The notes beneath the pieces were generated by a model. It was not told the DNA's origin. It saw only the letters and a program-made list of their open reading frames with translations, and did no database searches. A program made the position numbers and the translations under genes. From Mycolicibacillus parakoreensis (GTDB lineage: Bacteria; Actinomycetota; Actinomycetes; Mycobacteriales; Mycobacteriaceae), in NCBI RefSeq assembly GCF_022370835.2, contig NZ_CP092365.1, positions 3,224,001 through 3,288,000 on the forward strand: a DNA stretch of 64,000 bases. The letters are read 5' to 3'. Shown one piece after another: positions 1-9,186 of the stretch. Positions within the stretch are counted from its first letter, which is position 1. Each line of letters starts with the position of its first letter.

Positions 1-272
1 CGGCGGGCAGCCGAGCCGGAACGGTGATACCACCGGCTCGCCGTGGTGGCCGAGATGGTGAAGATCCCGCCGACCAGGTCCAAGCCGGTGATCGCGACGA
101 CCACGATCTGCAGCGCAGACCACCCCTGCCAGCCGCCCGTGTGCTGCATGTATGCGATGAGCAACGCGATGATCAACGCACCGCCGGCGGCACCAACAAT
201 GGCCTCCGTCCGGGTGCGCGAAGGACCCAAGAACGCGTATCGCCAACCGACCGGCGCGCTTTGCGTCGTCAT
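1..272 (-). CDS. Small integral membrane protein, 3' end outside window (partial)
   Basis: Reading leftwards from an ATG at 272, at least 90 codons stay open to the window edge, so the C-terminus is missing. The visible part has a short cytoplasmic-looking N-terminus (residues 1-23, with the arginine-containing stretch GPSRTRTE), a hydrophobic helix at about 24-42 and a second at about 53-73, followed by basic residues. The start overlaps the stop of the upstream oxidoreductase gene (ATGA), so the two are probably translationally coupled in one transcript. I do not recognise a functional family; it could be a membrane partner of the oxidoreductase, but that rests on coupling alone. Confidence 0.7.
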   Translation of the reverse strand, partial: MTTQSAPVGWRYAFLGPSRTRTEAIVGAAGGALIIALLIAYMQHTGGWQGWSALQIVVVAITGLDLVGGIFTISATTASRWYHRSGSAAR

Positions 273-763
273 GAGCGGGCGTCGAGCCGCAACTCGACCA
301 ACGGCAGCGCGGTATTGGTTTCGGTGATTTCGGCGCCGAGGGTCTCCTCGAGAACCCCCTTGAATCGGGCCCACGCGCGCGGATGCCGGCCGACGTAGCC
401 GGCCAGGGCGTGGTCGGCCTCCTGCTGGTTGAGCACCCGAGCCGTCGCCGGTGCCGGAGCGTGGCTCCCGGCGTAGACACGCACCCGTGGGTTGGCCTGG
501 ATGTTGCGGAACCATTGGGCTTTATCGCCAAATCCGGAGGCCACCACGAAGCTTTCCGGCGCCTCGTGATCGAAGACCTCGAGCACGACATAGCGTGGCA
601 CACCGGATTTCCGCCCGATGTGTTCGAGCATCAGCAGGCGCGAACCCAGCAGCCCGCCCAGACGGATCTTGTAGAGCCAGATCGGCGCACGCATCAGCGG
701 GCGTGATCGCAGCAGACGACTGACACCGGCGACCAGTAGCGACGATGAACGTGTGGTGGACAT
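269..763 (-). CDS. Deazaflavin (F420)-dependent nitroreductase-family protein
   Basis: This 164-residue protein has the features of the DUF385/Ddn family of F420-dependent oxidoreductases, abundant in mycobacteria: an N-terminal basic/hydrophobic segment, then IGRKSGVPR (about residues 50-58), the strand pair ending in FVVASGFGDKAQWFRNI and NPRVRVYAG. Family members bind the deazaflavin cofactor F420 and reduce varied substrates; the substrate here cannot be told. The start at 763 is chosen because AAGGAGG lies a few bases upstream; a longer in-frame start at 844 lacks this and would overlap the regulator gene. It follows the TetR gene and overlaps the next membrane-protein gene by 4 bases. 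Confidence 0.85.
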   Translation of the reverse strand: MSTTRSSSLLVAGVSRLLRSRPLMRAPIWLYKIRLGGLLGSRLLMLEHIGRKSGVPRYVVLEVFDHEAPESFVVASGFGDKAQWFRNIQANPRVRVYAGSHAPAPATARVLNQQEADHALAGYVGRHPRAWARFKGVLEETLGAEITETNTALPLVELRLDARS

Positions 764-789
764 ATGTGCCTCCTTTTCCCTTGGGTGGC

Positions 790-1410
790 TTAAGGCTCGC
801 CGGTGAGCCCCTCTCGATAAATCGCGAATACTTGTGCGCTCCAACGTCGTGCCCCTTCCGCCGATAGGGGGTCGACGTCGAGCAGTTCGGCGAGACGAGC
901 CCGCAGTGCCAGCACCGCCAGATCGTTGACCAGAAGAAACGCCGCCCGCACGACGGGATCCGCACCGGTGGATGCGATTCCGGCTGTGACCATCGCGTCG
1001 AGGGCGTCCTTGCTGATGTCGTAGAGCCGCCTGAAAAGGGTCGACCCCACCTGCCCGCCGGTGATCAACGTCCGAGTCAGATACGACGGGATGGGCGAGT
1101 GTGGGGGTAACCGGGCAGCCAGGCCGTCCAACAGTCCGGGCAGCGCAGACTCGCTCAGTCCGGCCGCGCTGGTCGCGTCGGTCATGTCGGCCAGCAGTGT
1201 TTCCAGGGTGAGCACGACGTGGCTGTCGACTGCCTCCACCAGTCCGTCTTTGGATCCGTAGTGCCGCACTAGCAGGGCCGGCGAGACGCCTGCGGCGGTT
1301 GCGATATCGCGCATGCTGACCCCGTCGGGTCCGAGTTCGGCGAACAGTCGCAAGGCTTCGTCGCGGATGCGGGCGCGCGCGGTCCGGTCATCGGGCGCCT
1401 GTGAATGCAT
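790..1410 (-). CDS. TetR/AcrR-family transcriptional regulator
   Basis: A 206-residue regulator. The N-terminal helix-turn-helix is typical of TetR: IRDEALRLFAELGPDGVSMRDIA, then GVSPALLVRHYGSKDGL, at about residues 15-60. The ligand-binding C-terminal part is divergent, so no ligand can be inferred. The ATG at 1410 is preferred over an in-frame ATG at 1440 because a strong inverted repeat fills the region between them. It lies directly upstream of the oxidoreductase and membrane-protein genes on the same strand, so it probably autoregulates and controls that short operon. Confidence 0.85.
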   Translation of the reverse strand: MHSQAPDDRTARARIRDEALRLFAELGPDGVSMRDIATAAGVSPALLVRHYGSKDGLVEAVDSHVVLTLETLLADMTDATSAAGLSESALPGLLDGLAARLPPHSPIPSYLTRTLITGGQVGSTLFRRLYDISKDALDAMVTAGIASTGADPVVRAAFLLVNDLAVLALRARLAELLDVDPLSAEGARRWSAQVFAIYREGLTGEP

Positions 1411-1435
1411 GTTTACTATTGTAAACATTTGTTTA
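1410..1435. promoter_or_regulatory. Probable TetR operator, three alternating half-sites
   Basis: TGTTTAC (1410-1416), GTAAACA (1421-1427) and TGTTTA (1430-1435) form two overlapping inverted repeats, TGTTTAC-N4-GTAAACA and TAAACA-TT-TGTTTA. AT-rich palindromes of this kind next to a TetR gene are normally the autoregulatory operator. It touches the proposed start codon at 1410, so bound repressor would cover the transcription start. Confidence 0.65.
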
Positions 1436-1568
1436 GTCATTGGCGAGGGGTATGGCGGCGCTGGAGAGGCCGCCGGCTACCGGCCAGGTTTAGAAGCCGC
1501 CGGTAGAGCACCCCCCGGTCGGCGCAATCGGGGGGCCGCACCGGTGTGACCCACTACACTCTGTGGCG

Positions 1569-1628
1569 ATGGCAACCTACGGCACGGGGTGGGCAATGAG
1601 CGGCGACCGATCGCGGGGGCCGCGGTGA
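1569..1628 (+). CDS. Possible leaderless 19-codon upstream ORF
   Basis: A -10-like TACACT (1555-1560) is followed after 8 nt by ATG at 1569, the spacing of leaderless mycobacterial transcripts. The frame encodes 19 residues (MATYGTGWAM...) and stops at 1626-1628, where its TGA overlaps a GTG (1625) that starts the following gene. This arrangement suggests translational coupling. The peptide has no recognisable family. Confidence 0.35.
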   Translation: MATYGTGWAMSGDRSRGPR

Positions 1629-2203
1629 GCGGGGCGGCCGGATCGGACCGGACGGGCGAGCCGACCGACGAGGCAAGCGAGCACACGTATGTGCGGTTGC
1701 CGTCGATCACCGGCGGGCAGCGCGGCGAGGTGGTGGTCGCCCTCTCCCCGGAGGGTCTGCTGATCGGCGGGGACCCCGACGGGGTGCAGTCTTACCTGGA
1801 TCGGCTGCGTGCGGCGGCCGGGCAGCGCCTGGCGGTCGCCGGTCTCGACACGACCGCCGCGGGGTTCTCCGGGCTGCTGGCCGGGGCGGCCGACATGTTC
1901 GGCCAGACCGGCAAATTCGTGGTATTGGGCCCCGAGAGTCTGCAGCAGATCCGCGAACGCCACCTGATCCCCGGGGCGATGGGGCTGTTCCGGCTGGTGA
2001 ACCGCGCCGCCGACAGCACGCTGGTGCAGCAACTGCAGTGGCGGCCGGCGTCGCTGAACCCGCTGCAGCGGTTGGCGACCCGGCTGCTGGTGATGCAGCT
2101 GGCGGTGGAGACCGCGGTGTGCGAGGTGGAGGCCGCGGTGCGCCGGGTGGAGAGCAAGGTCGACCGGATCCTCGGCCCGGCCGAACGCGACCGGCAGCGC
2201 TGA
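1625..2203 (+). CDS. Conserved-looking protein of unknown function
   Basis: This 192-residue protein is soluble and has mixed alpha/beta character. The C-terminal third (NPLQRLATRLLVMQL and AVRRVESKVDRIL) looks helical with a short amphipathic coil. No domain is recognised. The GTG at 1625 is preferred because it overlaps the stop of a short leaderless ORF; an upstream in-frame GTG at 1589 would add 12 residues. It is convergent with selO. Composition and codon use match the surrounding genes, so it is probably real. Confidence 0.6.
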   Translation: MSGAAGSDRTGEPTDEASEHTYVRLPSITGGQRGEVVVALSPEGLLIGGDPDGVQSYLDRLRAAAGQRLAVAGLDTTAAGFSGLLAGAADMFGQTGKFVVLGPESLQQIRERHLIPGAMGLFRLVNRAADSTLVQQLQWRPASLNPLQRLATRLLVMQLAVETAVCEVEAAVRRVESKVDRILGPAERDRQR

Positions 2204-2240
2204 GACTCCTCCAGAACTCCCCGAGAATGCCCCGCGATCT

Positions 2241-3734
2241 TTAGGTGCCGCAGAACGTGCGGTAGGGCCCGAACTCCGGCGGGGCGGCCTCGGCGTAGCG
2301 CTGCAGCCCGTCACGGGCGCGGTACGGGTCGGTGACCGCTTCCAGCAGCCGCTGCACCGGGCCGAGGTCGCCCTCGACACCGGCCGAAAGGGCTTGCTCG
2401 ACGAGGTGGTTGCGCGGGATGTAGATCGGGTTGACTCGGTCCATCGCGGCGGCGTCCGGGTTCAGCGCACGCCAGCGCCGCGCCCACTGGTCGAAACCGG
2501 CGGCGTCGTCGAACAGTGCCCGCACCGCCGTGTCGTCGCCGCGCGCGGCCGCGCCCAGCGCCCGGAAGAACCCCGTGTAGTCGACCTGGTGGCGCTGCAG
2601 CAGATCCAACACGTCCTCGGCGAGCTCTTTGGTCTGCTGGTCGGGCAGATCGTCGTCGACGCCGAGTTTGGTGCGCATCCCGGCCAGCCAGGCGGCGTCG
2701 AACCGCGGGCCGAACGCGTTGAGGTGCTCCATGGCGACCTGCACCGCCGCGTCACCGTCGTCGTCGAACAGCGCCAGCAGCGTCTCGGCGAAGCGGGCGA
2801 GGTTCCACTGGGCCACCGCCGGCTGGTTGCCGTAGCGGTAGCGGCCGCCGGCGTCGATGGAGCTGAACACGGTGTCGCGGTCGTAGGCCTCCAGAAACGC
2901 GCAGGGGCCGTAGTCGATGGTCTCCCCGGCGATCGTCATGTTGTCGGTGTTCATCACCCCGTGGACGAACCCGACCAGCATCCACTGCGCCACCAGGGAG
3001 GCCTGCGCGGCGACCACCGCGTCGAACAGCGCCAGATACGGTGCGGGCGCGTCGGCGGCCTGCCGGTGGTGGCGGGCGATCGCGAAGTCGGCCAGCCGGC
3101 GCACCAGGGCGCTCTCCGGCTGCCGGGCGTCGCGTTGCGCCGCGTACTGGAAACTGCCGACCCGCAGGTGGCTGTCGGCGACCCGGGCCAGCACCGCCCC
3201 GGGCAGCGGGGTCTCGCGCAGCACGGTCGCGCCGGTCGCGGTGACCGCCAGCGCCCGGGTGCTGCGCACCCCGAGGGCGTGCATGGCCTCGCTGATCACA
3301 TATTCGCGCAGCATCGGGCCGATTGCGGCCAACCCGTCGCCGCCGCGGGCGAACGGGGTGGGCCCGGAGCCCTTCAGGTGCAGATCGCGGCGGCGCCCCG
3401 CCCGGTCGGTCAGCTCCCCCATCAACAGCGCCCGCCCGTCGCCCAACCGCGGTACGTAGCCGCCGAACTGGTGACCGGCGTAACCCTGCGCGACCGGGGT
3501 GGCGCCCTCGGGCACCACGGTGCCGGTCACCAACCCCAGCCCGTCGGGACCGGCCAGCCACGCCGGATCCAGCCCCAACTCGGCGGCCAGCGGGGCGTTG
3601 AGCACCAGAAGGTGCGGGTCGGGCACCGCGGCGGCCTGCCAGGGCAGCGCCAACTCCGGGAACAGGCGCGCGAACTCGTCGCCGAGGTGGATCGCGCCGC
3701 CGGTGGCGGCCGCGGGGGTCGATGACACGCTCAC
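2241..3734 (-). CDS. selO: Protein adenylyltransferase SelO (YdiU/UPF0061)
   Basis: This 497-residue pseudokinase-fold enzyme transfers AMP from ATP to protein Ser/Thr/Tyr residues in the SelO family. Visible family motifs are [19 protein letters not shown] (near residue 85), the lysine strand [18 protein letters not shown], the [14 protein letters not shown] helix, and the metal/catalytic segment [20 protein letters not shown] (near residues 255-275). Length is normal for bacterial SelO. The protein ends in Phe-Cys-Gly-Thr, keeping one C-terminal cysteine where selenoprotein members carry selenocysteine. It stands alone, convergent with the gene at 1625 and divergent from the DUF2804 gene. 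Confidence 0.93.
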   Translation of the reverse strand: MSVSSTPAAATGGAIHLGDEFARLFPELALPWQAAAVPDPHLLVLNAPLAAELGLDPAWLAGPDGLGLVTGTVVPEGATPVAQGYAGHQFGGYVPRLGDGRALLMGELTDRAGRRRDLHLKGSGPTPFARGGDGLAAIGPMLREYVISEAMHALGVRSTRALAVTATGATVLRETPLPGAVLARVADSHLRVGSFQYAAQRDARQPESALVRRLADFAIARHHRQAADAPAPYLALFDAVVAAQASLVAQWMLVGFVHGVMNTDNMTIAGETIDYGPCAFLEAYDRDTVFSSIDAGGRYRYGNQPAVAQWNLARFAETLLALFDDDGDAAVQVAMEHLNAFGPRFDAAWLAGMRTKLGVDDDLPDQQTKELAEDVLDLLQRHQVDYTGFFRALGAAARGDDTAVRALFDDAAGFDQWARRWRALNPDAAAMDRVNPIYIPRNHLVEQALSAGVEGDLGPVQRLLEAVTDPYRARDGLQRYAEAAPPEFGPYRTFCGT

Positions 3735-3803
3735 GTCTTCAGCCTACGGACCGGCGGCGCCGACTGGGCCCCGCCGATGGCGGGCGCGGGCTAGCCTCGA
3801 TCG

Positions 3804-4847
3804 ATGCCCGACCCGGAACTGACCGCCCCGGTGGATCTGTGCCTGTCCGACGGCACCGTGAACCCGGCGGCGATCGGCTGGTCGCGCCGCCCGCTGCACC
3901 GGGCGAACCTGCGCGGCTGGGGCCGCACCAAACGGTGGGAGCACTGGTGCGTGACCACCCCCACCCATCTGCTCGCCCTGACCGTGGCGGATCTGGACTT
4001 CCTGCGCCTGCACGCCCTGTACTTCCTGGACTTCGCCGGCCCCACGCCGCGGGAGGTCTCACGCGCCACGATCGCCGGGCCGGCCCGCGCCACGGCGCTG
4101 CCGGAGGTGATCGCCGGCAGCGCCGCGGGCACCGACGTGGTGGTCGGCCCGCCCGATCCCGGCCGGTGGCGGCTGCGCATCGCGATCACCGCCGTCGACG
4201 GCGGCACCCGGCTTCAGGCCCGCACCGTCACCGACGACGGCGCGCTGCTGGCGGCGGATCTGACGGTGGCCGCCCCCGCCGGGCACGAAAGCCTCAGCGT
4301 GGTGGTGCCGTGGAGCCCGCGGCGTTTCCAGTACACCTCCAAGCACGTGGCGCGACCGGCCGACGGCAGCGTGCGCATCGGGCAGCGGGTCTACGACGTC
4401 GGCGACGACGCCTGGGGCACCCTCGACCACGGGCGGGGGCGCTGGCCGCGCTCGGCGCGCTGGAACTGGGGCGCGGCCGCCGGGCGCACCGACGGTCACG
4501 TGGTGGGCCTGCAGTTCGGCGGTCGGTGGACCGACCACACCGGCACCACCGAGAACGCGCTGTGTGTCAACGGCCGGCTCAGCCGCCTGCACGAGGACCT
4601 GCGGTGGGAGTACGACCGGCGGAATTTTCTGCGGCCGTGGACGGTGCACACCCGCGACTCCGACCGGGTGGCGGTGACGTTCACCCCGTTCCACGACCAC
4701 CGGGCCCGCGCCGAGACCGGGCTGCTGGCCACCCGCACCGACCAGTGTTTCGGCTACTACCGCGGGCACATCCGCACCGATGACGGCACCCGGATCGCCG
4801 TCGATGACCTGCTGGGCTGGGCCGAGGACGTGACGATGCGCTGGTGA
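3804..4847 (+). CDS. DUF2804 family protein
   Basis: The 347 residues match the DUF2804 family in layout: an N-terminal NPAAIGWSRRPLHRANLRGW segment, KRWEHWCV, then repeated beta-strands, and late motifs RSARWNWGAAAG (near 215) and GLQFGGRWTDHTGTTENAL. The family resembles lipocalin-like/hydroxyneurosporene-synthase-like beta barrels, but its biochemical role is not established. TAGCCT at 3792-3797 lies 6 nt before the ATG, giving a leaderless start. The stop overlaps a possible GTG of the next gene, which may therefore be cotranscribed. Confidence 0.85.
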   Translation: MPDPELTAPVDLCLSDGTVNPAAIGWSRRPLHRANLRGWGRTKRWEHWCVTTPTHLLALTVADLDFLRLHALYFLDFAGPTPREVSRATIAGPARATALPEVIAGSAAGTDVVVGPPDPGRWRLRIAITAVDGGTRLQARTVTDDGALLAADLTVAAPAGHESLSVVVPWSPRRFQYTSKHVARPADGSVRIGQRVYDVGDDAWGTLDHGRGRWPRSARWNWGAAAGRTDGHVVGLQFGGRWTDHTGTTENALCVNGRLSRLHEDLRWEYDRRNFLRPWTVHTRDSDRVAVTFTPFHDHRARAETGLLATRTDQCFGYYRGHIRTDDGTRIAVDDLLGWAEDVTMRW

Positions 4848-4906
4848 ACCGCGGCGAATCCGCCCGGCCCGCCCTCGCCGGCGCCCGCAGCGCCTACGGT
4901 CGAACC

Positions 4907-6067
4907 ATGACCACCCTGCTGTTGCGGCGCTCGGTGGACGCGCCCGCCGACGTCGTCTGGGCGTTGCTCACCGACCCGGAGGCGATGAACACCTGGTCGA
5001 CCGCGCGCATCGAGTTGCTCGATGCCGGCGACCGGGGCCGCGCCGACGGGGTGGGGGCGCTGCGCCGGGTGCACCTGCCCGGCGGACGCACCCGGTTGAC
5101 CGAGGTGATCCACACCGCGGCGGCGCCGCACGAACTCGGCTACACCGTGGTCGGCGGCGTCGCGGCGCTGCGCGAGCACACCGGGCGGATCAGTCTGCGC
5201 GCCGACGGCGAGCACACCACCGAGATCCGTTGGGAGGTGGTGATGCGCTTCGCGATCCCGGGCATGGCCGCGGTGATCCGCCCGCTCATCGGCCGGGAGT
5301 TGGCCGCGTCGCTGCGGCGGCTGGTCGAGCTGGCCCCGACCGCACCGGCACCGGAGCCCGCGGCCCCCGCGCCGCGGGACCTGCCGCCGCGGGATCTGGC
5401 GGCCCTGCGCCAGACGGTGGCCGCGGTGCTCGCCGAGCAGCGCGACATCGCCGACCGGCTCGCCGGCGCCGACGATCCCAAACGGTGGTTCGCCCGCGTC
5501 TACCAGTACGTCACCGAGGAACAGCTGGCGCATCTGGACACCGGGCGCGTCGACAACCCCGAGTGGGTGCTGCGGCTGATCCCCCGCTTCCACGAGCTCT
5601 ACCGGCGCAACCTGCTGGCCTTCGAGCGCGGCGCACCCACCGAGGAGCCGTGGCGCAAGGCGTGGGGGCTGGCCGAGCGCGCCGGACAGACCGGCTCGTC
5701 GGCGCAGATGATGAAGGCGCTGCTGCTGGGGGTGGCCGCCCACATCGAATCCGACCTGCCGCGCGCGCTGCGCCGCACCTACGCCGAGGACTTCGCCGAC
5801 CGGGTCGACTACGTGTATTTCCGGGCCGACTATCTGCGGATGGCCGACGTGTTCCGGATCGCCTCGGATCGTCTGATGGCCGATCTGCCCCGCACCTACA
5901 CACCGGTGTGGCTGCGGCTGGCCCGCGCGGTGTTGGCCCCCGAGCTGCGCGACCAACTGATGCGGCGCTACTACGACATTCCGCGCCGGCGGCTCGCGGC
6001 GTTCGCCGCCGGCGGGCAGCCCCCGCAGGCCACCGCCGACCCGCCGCTGGCCGGCGCCGATGGGTGA
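4907..6067 (+). CDS. SRPBCC-domain protein with C-terminal DUF5995-like region
   Basis: The 386-residue protein has two parts. Residues 1-140 are a START/SRPBCC-type ligand-binding fold (VDAPADVVWALLTDPEAMNTW, then strands ending in MRFAIPGMAAVIRPLIGREL). After a proline-rich linker comes a helical region (RFHELYRRNLLAFE, HIESDLPRALRRTY, DYVYFRADYLRMADVF) resembling DUF5995 proteins. No substrate is predictable. The ATG at 4907 follows TACGGT (4895-4900) by 6 nt, a leaderless arrangement. A GTG at 4844 overlapping the previous stop would add 21 residues without fold content. Confidence 0.75.
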   Translation: MTTLLLRRSVDAPADVVWALLTDPEAMNTWSTARIELLDAGDRGRADGVGALRRVHLPGGRTRLTEVIHTAAAPHELGYTVVGGVAALREHTGRISLRADGEHTTEIRWEVVMRFAIPGMAAVIRPLIGRELAASLRRLVELAPTAPAPEPAAPAPRDLPPRDLAALRQTVAAVLAEQRDIADRLAGADDPKRWFARVYQYVTEEQLAHLDTGRVDNPEWVLRLIPRFHELYRRNLLAFERGAPTEEPWRKAWGLAERAGQTGSSAQMMKALLLGVAAHIESDLPRALRRTYAEDFADRVDYVYFRADYLRMADVFRIASDRLMADLPRTYTPVWLRLARAVLAPELRDQLMRRYYDIPRRRLAAFAAGGQPPQATADPPLAGADG

Positions 6068-6175
6068 GCCGTGGGTAGCCCGCCGGTTTTCGGGGAGATG
6101 TTTTAGGGTTTCTGGCGTGTCCCACGGTCCCCACAGCCCCCGCGGCGCCCGGCGTGCGCCGAAGGCGCGGCACTG

Positions 6176-7525
6176 ATGGCCGACGTCGACGAGGCCCACG
6201 TCCGACGAATCCTTGACGTGTCGCTGCGCTTCGGGCAGCTGCTGCTGGGGTCGCAGGCCGGGACCGCCGATGTGACGTCGTCGATCGTGGCGGTGGCGTC
6301 GGCCTACGGGCTGTCACACATCCAGGTCGACATCACCGGCAACTCGATCACGGTGTCGATTCCGCGCGGGGTGCCCGGCGCACCGGTCACCGCGATGTAT
6401 CTGGTGCAGACCCGCTCGCTGGACTACACCCGGCTGCAGCTCACCACCGATCTGGCCCAGCACGTGGTGGACACCACGCCGGAGCCGGAGTGGGTGCAAC
6501 GCCAGCTGGACAACCTCGAGCACGCCCGCCACCCCTATCCGCGCTGGGTCTCCACCCTGGGCTGGGCCGGCATGGCCGGCGGCTTCTCGGTGCTGATCGG
6601 CGCGGTGCCGCTGGTGGCGTTGATCGCCGCGATGACCACGGCGTTCATCGACCGGGTGGGCCGGGTCCTCAACCGCTACCGGGTGCCGCTGCTGTTCCAG
6701 CAGGTGGTGGCCTCCGGGCTGGCCACCGGGGTGGTCATCTTCTTGCACAGCGTGGGCTGGCTGCCGTCGCACACCCCGATCTCGCCGGTGGTGGCGGCCA
6801 ACATCGTGGTGTTGCTCTCCGGGCTGGCCACCGTCGGTTCGTTCCAAGACGCGATCACCGGCTATCAGCTCACCGCGCTGTCGCGGATGATGGACATCCT
6901 GTTGTCGTCGGCGGGGATCCTGGTCGGCATCTCGATCGCGGTGCGCGTCGGCGGGCTGGCCGGGGTGTTCGTGCGGGTCAACCCGGTCACGCCGGTGGGC
7001 GCGCTCAGTGTGCCGGTCTACATCGTGGCCGGGGCGTTCGGCGCGGCCGCCGCCGCGATCGCCGGCTACGCCCCGGTCCGGGCGGCGTTCGCCGCCGCGA
7101 TCGCCGGGTCGACCGCCACACTGCTGTTCTTCGGGCTGCAGCTGGTCGACGCCGACCCGATCGCCAGTTCGTTCGCCGCCGCGGCGGCCACCGGTCTGGT
7201 CGGCACCCTGCTCGCACCGCGGCTGAAGGTCACCCCGCTGGTCATCATCACCGCCGGCATCGTCCCGCTGGTGCCCGGGCTCACCCTGTATCGCGGGTTC
7301 GTGAAACTGGTCAACGGCTCGCCCACCGCGCCGGCCACCATCGGGATGGCGGCCGGGCTGGCGTTGGCGCTGGGCGCCGGGGCGGTGTTGGGTCCGCTGC
7401 TGGCGCCGTCGGTGCGCCGCGAACTGGTCAAATCGCTCGGTCCGGTGCGCAACCGGCGGGTGCGCCGCGGCCTGGCGCTGCGGCTGCCGCAGCTGGCCGG
7501 GATTCCGCGGCTGCGAAACCGCTGA
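6176..7525 (+). CDS. Threonine/serine exporter family (ThrE-like) membrane protein
   Basis: This 449-residue protein matches ThrE-type exporters. The N-terminal cytoplasmic domain (about residues 1-110) contains LLGSQAGTADVTSSIVAVAS and SHIQVDITGNSITVSIPRG, followed by about ten hydrophobic helices in two blocks (DUF1212 then DUF3815-like); the second block includes the motif GIVPLVPGLTLYRGF. In Corynebacterium, ThrE exports threonine and serine by proton motive force; the mycobacterial substrate is unproven. It is convergent with the FMN-binding protein gene, with a short GC hairpin between them. Confidence 0.88.
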   Translation: MADVDEAHVRRILDVSLRFGQLLLGSQAGTADVTSSIVAVASAYGLSHIQVDITGNSITVSIPRGVPGAPVTAMYLVQTRSLDYTRLQLTTDLAQHVVDTTPEPEWVQRQLDNLEHARHPYPRWVSTLGWAGMAGGFSVLIGAVPLVALIAAMTTAFIDRVGRVLNRYRVPLLFQQVVASGLATGVVIFLHSVGWLPSHTPISPVVAANIVVLLSGLATVGSFQDAITGYQLTALSRMMDILLSSAGILVGISIAVRVGGLAGVFVRVNPVTPVGALSVPVYIVAGAFGAAAAAIAGYAPVRAAFAAAIAGSTATLLFFGLQLVDADPIASSFAAAAATGLVGTLLAPRLKVTPLVIITAGIVPLVPGLTLYRGFVKLVNGSPTAPATIGMAAGLALALGAGAVLGPLLAPSVRRELVKSLGPVRNRRVRRGLALRLPQLAGIPRLRNR

Positions 7526-7527
7526 GT

Positions 7528-7542
7528 CCCCCGCTGCGGGGG
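7528..7542. terminator. GC-rich hairpin between convergent genes
   Basis: CCCCCG-CTG-CGGGGG forms a perfect 6-bp stem directly after the ThrE-like stop codon and 15 bases before the end of the convergent gene. There is no T tract, as is common in mycobacterial terminators, and the loop is only 3 nt. Confidence 0.45.
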
Positions 7543-7556
7543 CCGGTGCGGAGCGC

Positions 7557-9143
7557 TCAGCCGCGCCGGAAGGTGTCCGGGCTGGCCGCCGCCCACGGCT
7601 TGACCCACGACGCCGGAGGCTCGGCGAGCAGCTGGCCGGGCTCGAGCCACTCGTAGAGCTCCTCGAAGGACTGCACGATCGACGGGGCGATGCGTTTGCG
7701 CAGCAGGTGCGGGGTGAGATCGCCCGGGGAGTGCGCCCCCAGCGACGCCATCATCTGCACCGCCTGGGCGACGGTGGCCTGCTGGTACTGCTGCACCCGC
7801 ACGCTCTTGTCGGCGACGTTGAGTGCGCGGGCGCGTTTGGGGTCCTGGGTGGCCACCCCCACCGGGCAGGTGTTGGTGTGGCAGCGCTGGGCCTGGATGC
7901 AGCCGACCGCCATCATCATCGCGCGGGCGGCGTTGGTGTAGTCCGCTCCCTGGATGAGCCGTTTGACGATGTCGGTGGCCCCGGCGATCTTGCCGCTGGC
8001 GCCGAGTTTGATCCGGTGCCGCAGCCCGGTGCCGACCAGCGCGTTGTGCACGGTCATCAACCCGTCGGTCAGCGCCAGCCCGATGTGGTCCTCGTACTCC
8101 AGCGGGGCGGCGGCGGTGCCGCCCTCGGCGCCGTCGACGACGATGAAATCGGGGGTGATGTCCTCGGCGAGCATCGCCTTGCAGATCGCCAGCACGTCGG
8201 CGCGGGTGCCGACGCAGAGTTTGAACCCGGTCGGTTTACCGTCGGCGAGTTCACGCATCTGCCCGATGAACCGCACCAGCTCGCGCGGGGTGGAGAACGC
8301 CGAGTGATACGGCGGGCTGACGCATTTCTCCCCGACCGGGACCCCGCGGTACTGCGCGATCTGGGCGCTGACCTTCGCCGCCGGCAGCACCCCGCCGAGA
8401 CCGGGTTTGGCGCCCTGGCTCAGTTTCAGCGACACGCATTTGACGTGGGGGTGCGCGGCCTTCTCGGCGAACTGGCTCGGGTCGAACGTCCCGTCGGCGC
8501 GGCGCGCCCCGAAGTACCCCGAGCCGATCTCCCAGATCAGATCGCCGCCGTTGTCGAGGTGATAGGGGGTGAGCCCGCCTTCACCGGTGTCGTGGGCGAA
8601 TCCGCCGAGGGCCGCGCCCTTGTTCAGGGCGCGGATCGCGTTGGCGCTCAACGCCCCGAAGCTCATCGCCGAGACGTTGAGCAGCGCCATCGAGTAGGGC
8701 CGGCGGCAGTCGGGGCCGCCGATGAGCACCCGCGGCGCCTCCGGCGGGGCGGGCACCGGCGCCACTGAGTGGACCAGATGCTCGTAGCCGACCTCGTCGA
8801 TGTCGCGTTCGGTGCCGTAGGCCTGTTCGGCGTGCACCCCCTTGGCCCGTTCGTAGATGATCGAGCGTCGGCCCCGATCGTAGGGACGGCCGTCGTAGTT
8901 GCGTTCGATGAAGTACTGCTGGATCTCCGGGCGCAGCGCCTCCATCGCGAACCGCAGGTGTCCCAGGATCGGGTAGTTGCGCAGGATCGAGTGGCGGGTC
9001 TGGGCCAGGTCGTAGAGGCCGACGCCGGCCAGGGCGGCGGCCGGGGCGGCCAGCAGCACCCACCACGCGGACACGGTGGCGGTGGCCACACCGGCGAGCA
9101 CGGCGAGCAGGGTCAAGACGGCGAGCGGCACGAAGCGATACAT
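7557..9143 (-). CDS. FMN-binding glutamate synthase family protein
   Basis: The 528 residues comprise one or two N-terminal membrane helices (about 5-45), then a TIM-barrel resembling the FMN/synthase domain of glutamate synthase (GltB). Visible landmarks are MSFGALSANAIRALNKGA, HPHVKCVSLKLSQGAKPGLGG, IVVDGAEGGTAAAPLEYEDH and the cysteine cluster CIQAQRCHTNTCPVGVATQ near residue 430, which in GltB binds a 3Fe-4S cluster. There is no glutaminase domain, so this is the stand-alone, membrane-anchored subgroup whose reaction is not established. It stands alone between convergent ThrE and the upstream SDR gene. Confidence 0.85.
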   Translation of the reverse strand: MYRFVPLAVLTLLAVLAGVATATVSAWWVLLAAPAAALAGVGLYDLAQTRHSILRNYPILGHLRFAMEALRPEIQQYFIERNYDGRPYDRGRRSIIYERAKGVHAEQAYGTERDIDEVGYEHLVHSVAPVPAPPEAPRVLIGGPDCRRPYSMALLNVSAMSFGALSANAIRALNKGAALGGFAHDTGEGGLTPYHLDNGGDLIWEIGSGYFGARRADGTFDPSQFAEKAAHPHVKCVSLKLSQGAKPGLGGVLPAAKVSAQIAQYRGVPVGEKCVSPPYHSAFSTPRELVRFIGQMRELADGKPTGFKLCVGTRADVLAICKAMLAEDITPDFIVVDGAEGGTAAAPLEYEDHIGLALTDGLMTVHNALVGTGLRHRIKLGASGKIAGATDIVKRLIQGADYTNAARAMMMAVGCIQAQRCHTNTCPVGVATQDPKRARALNVADKSVRVQQYQQATVAQAVQMMASLGAHSPGDLTPHLLRKRIAPSIVQSFEELYEWLEPGQLLAEPPASWVKPWAAASPDTFRRG

Positions 9144-9186
9144 AGGTCGTTCAATGGTAGGCGCCGTCGCCGACAGGCGGGTCAGG

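Noticed and set aside
2394..3725. A 443-codon plus-strand frame across selO
   Set aside because: It is a shadow of selO; the translation is Val/Gly/Arg/His-rich without motifs.
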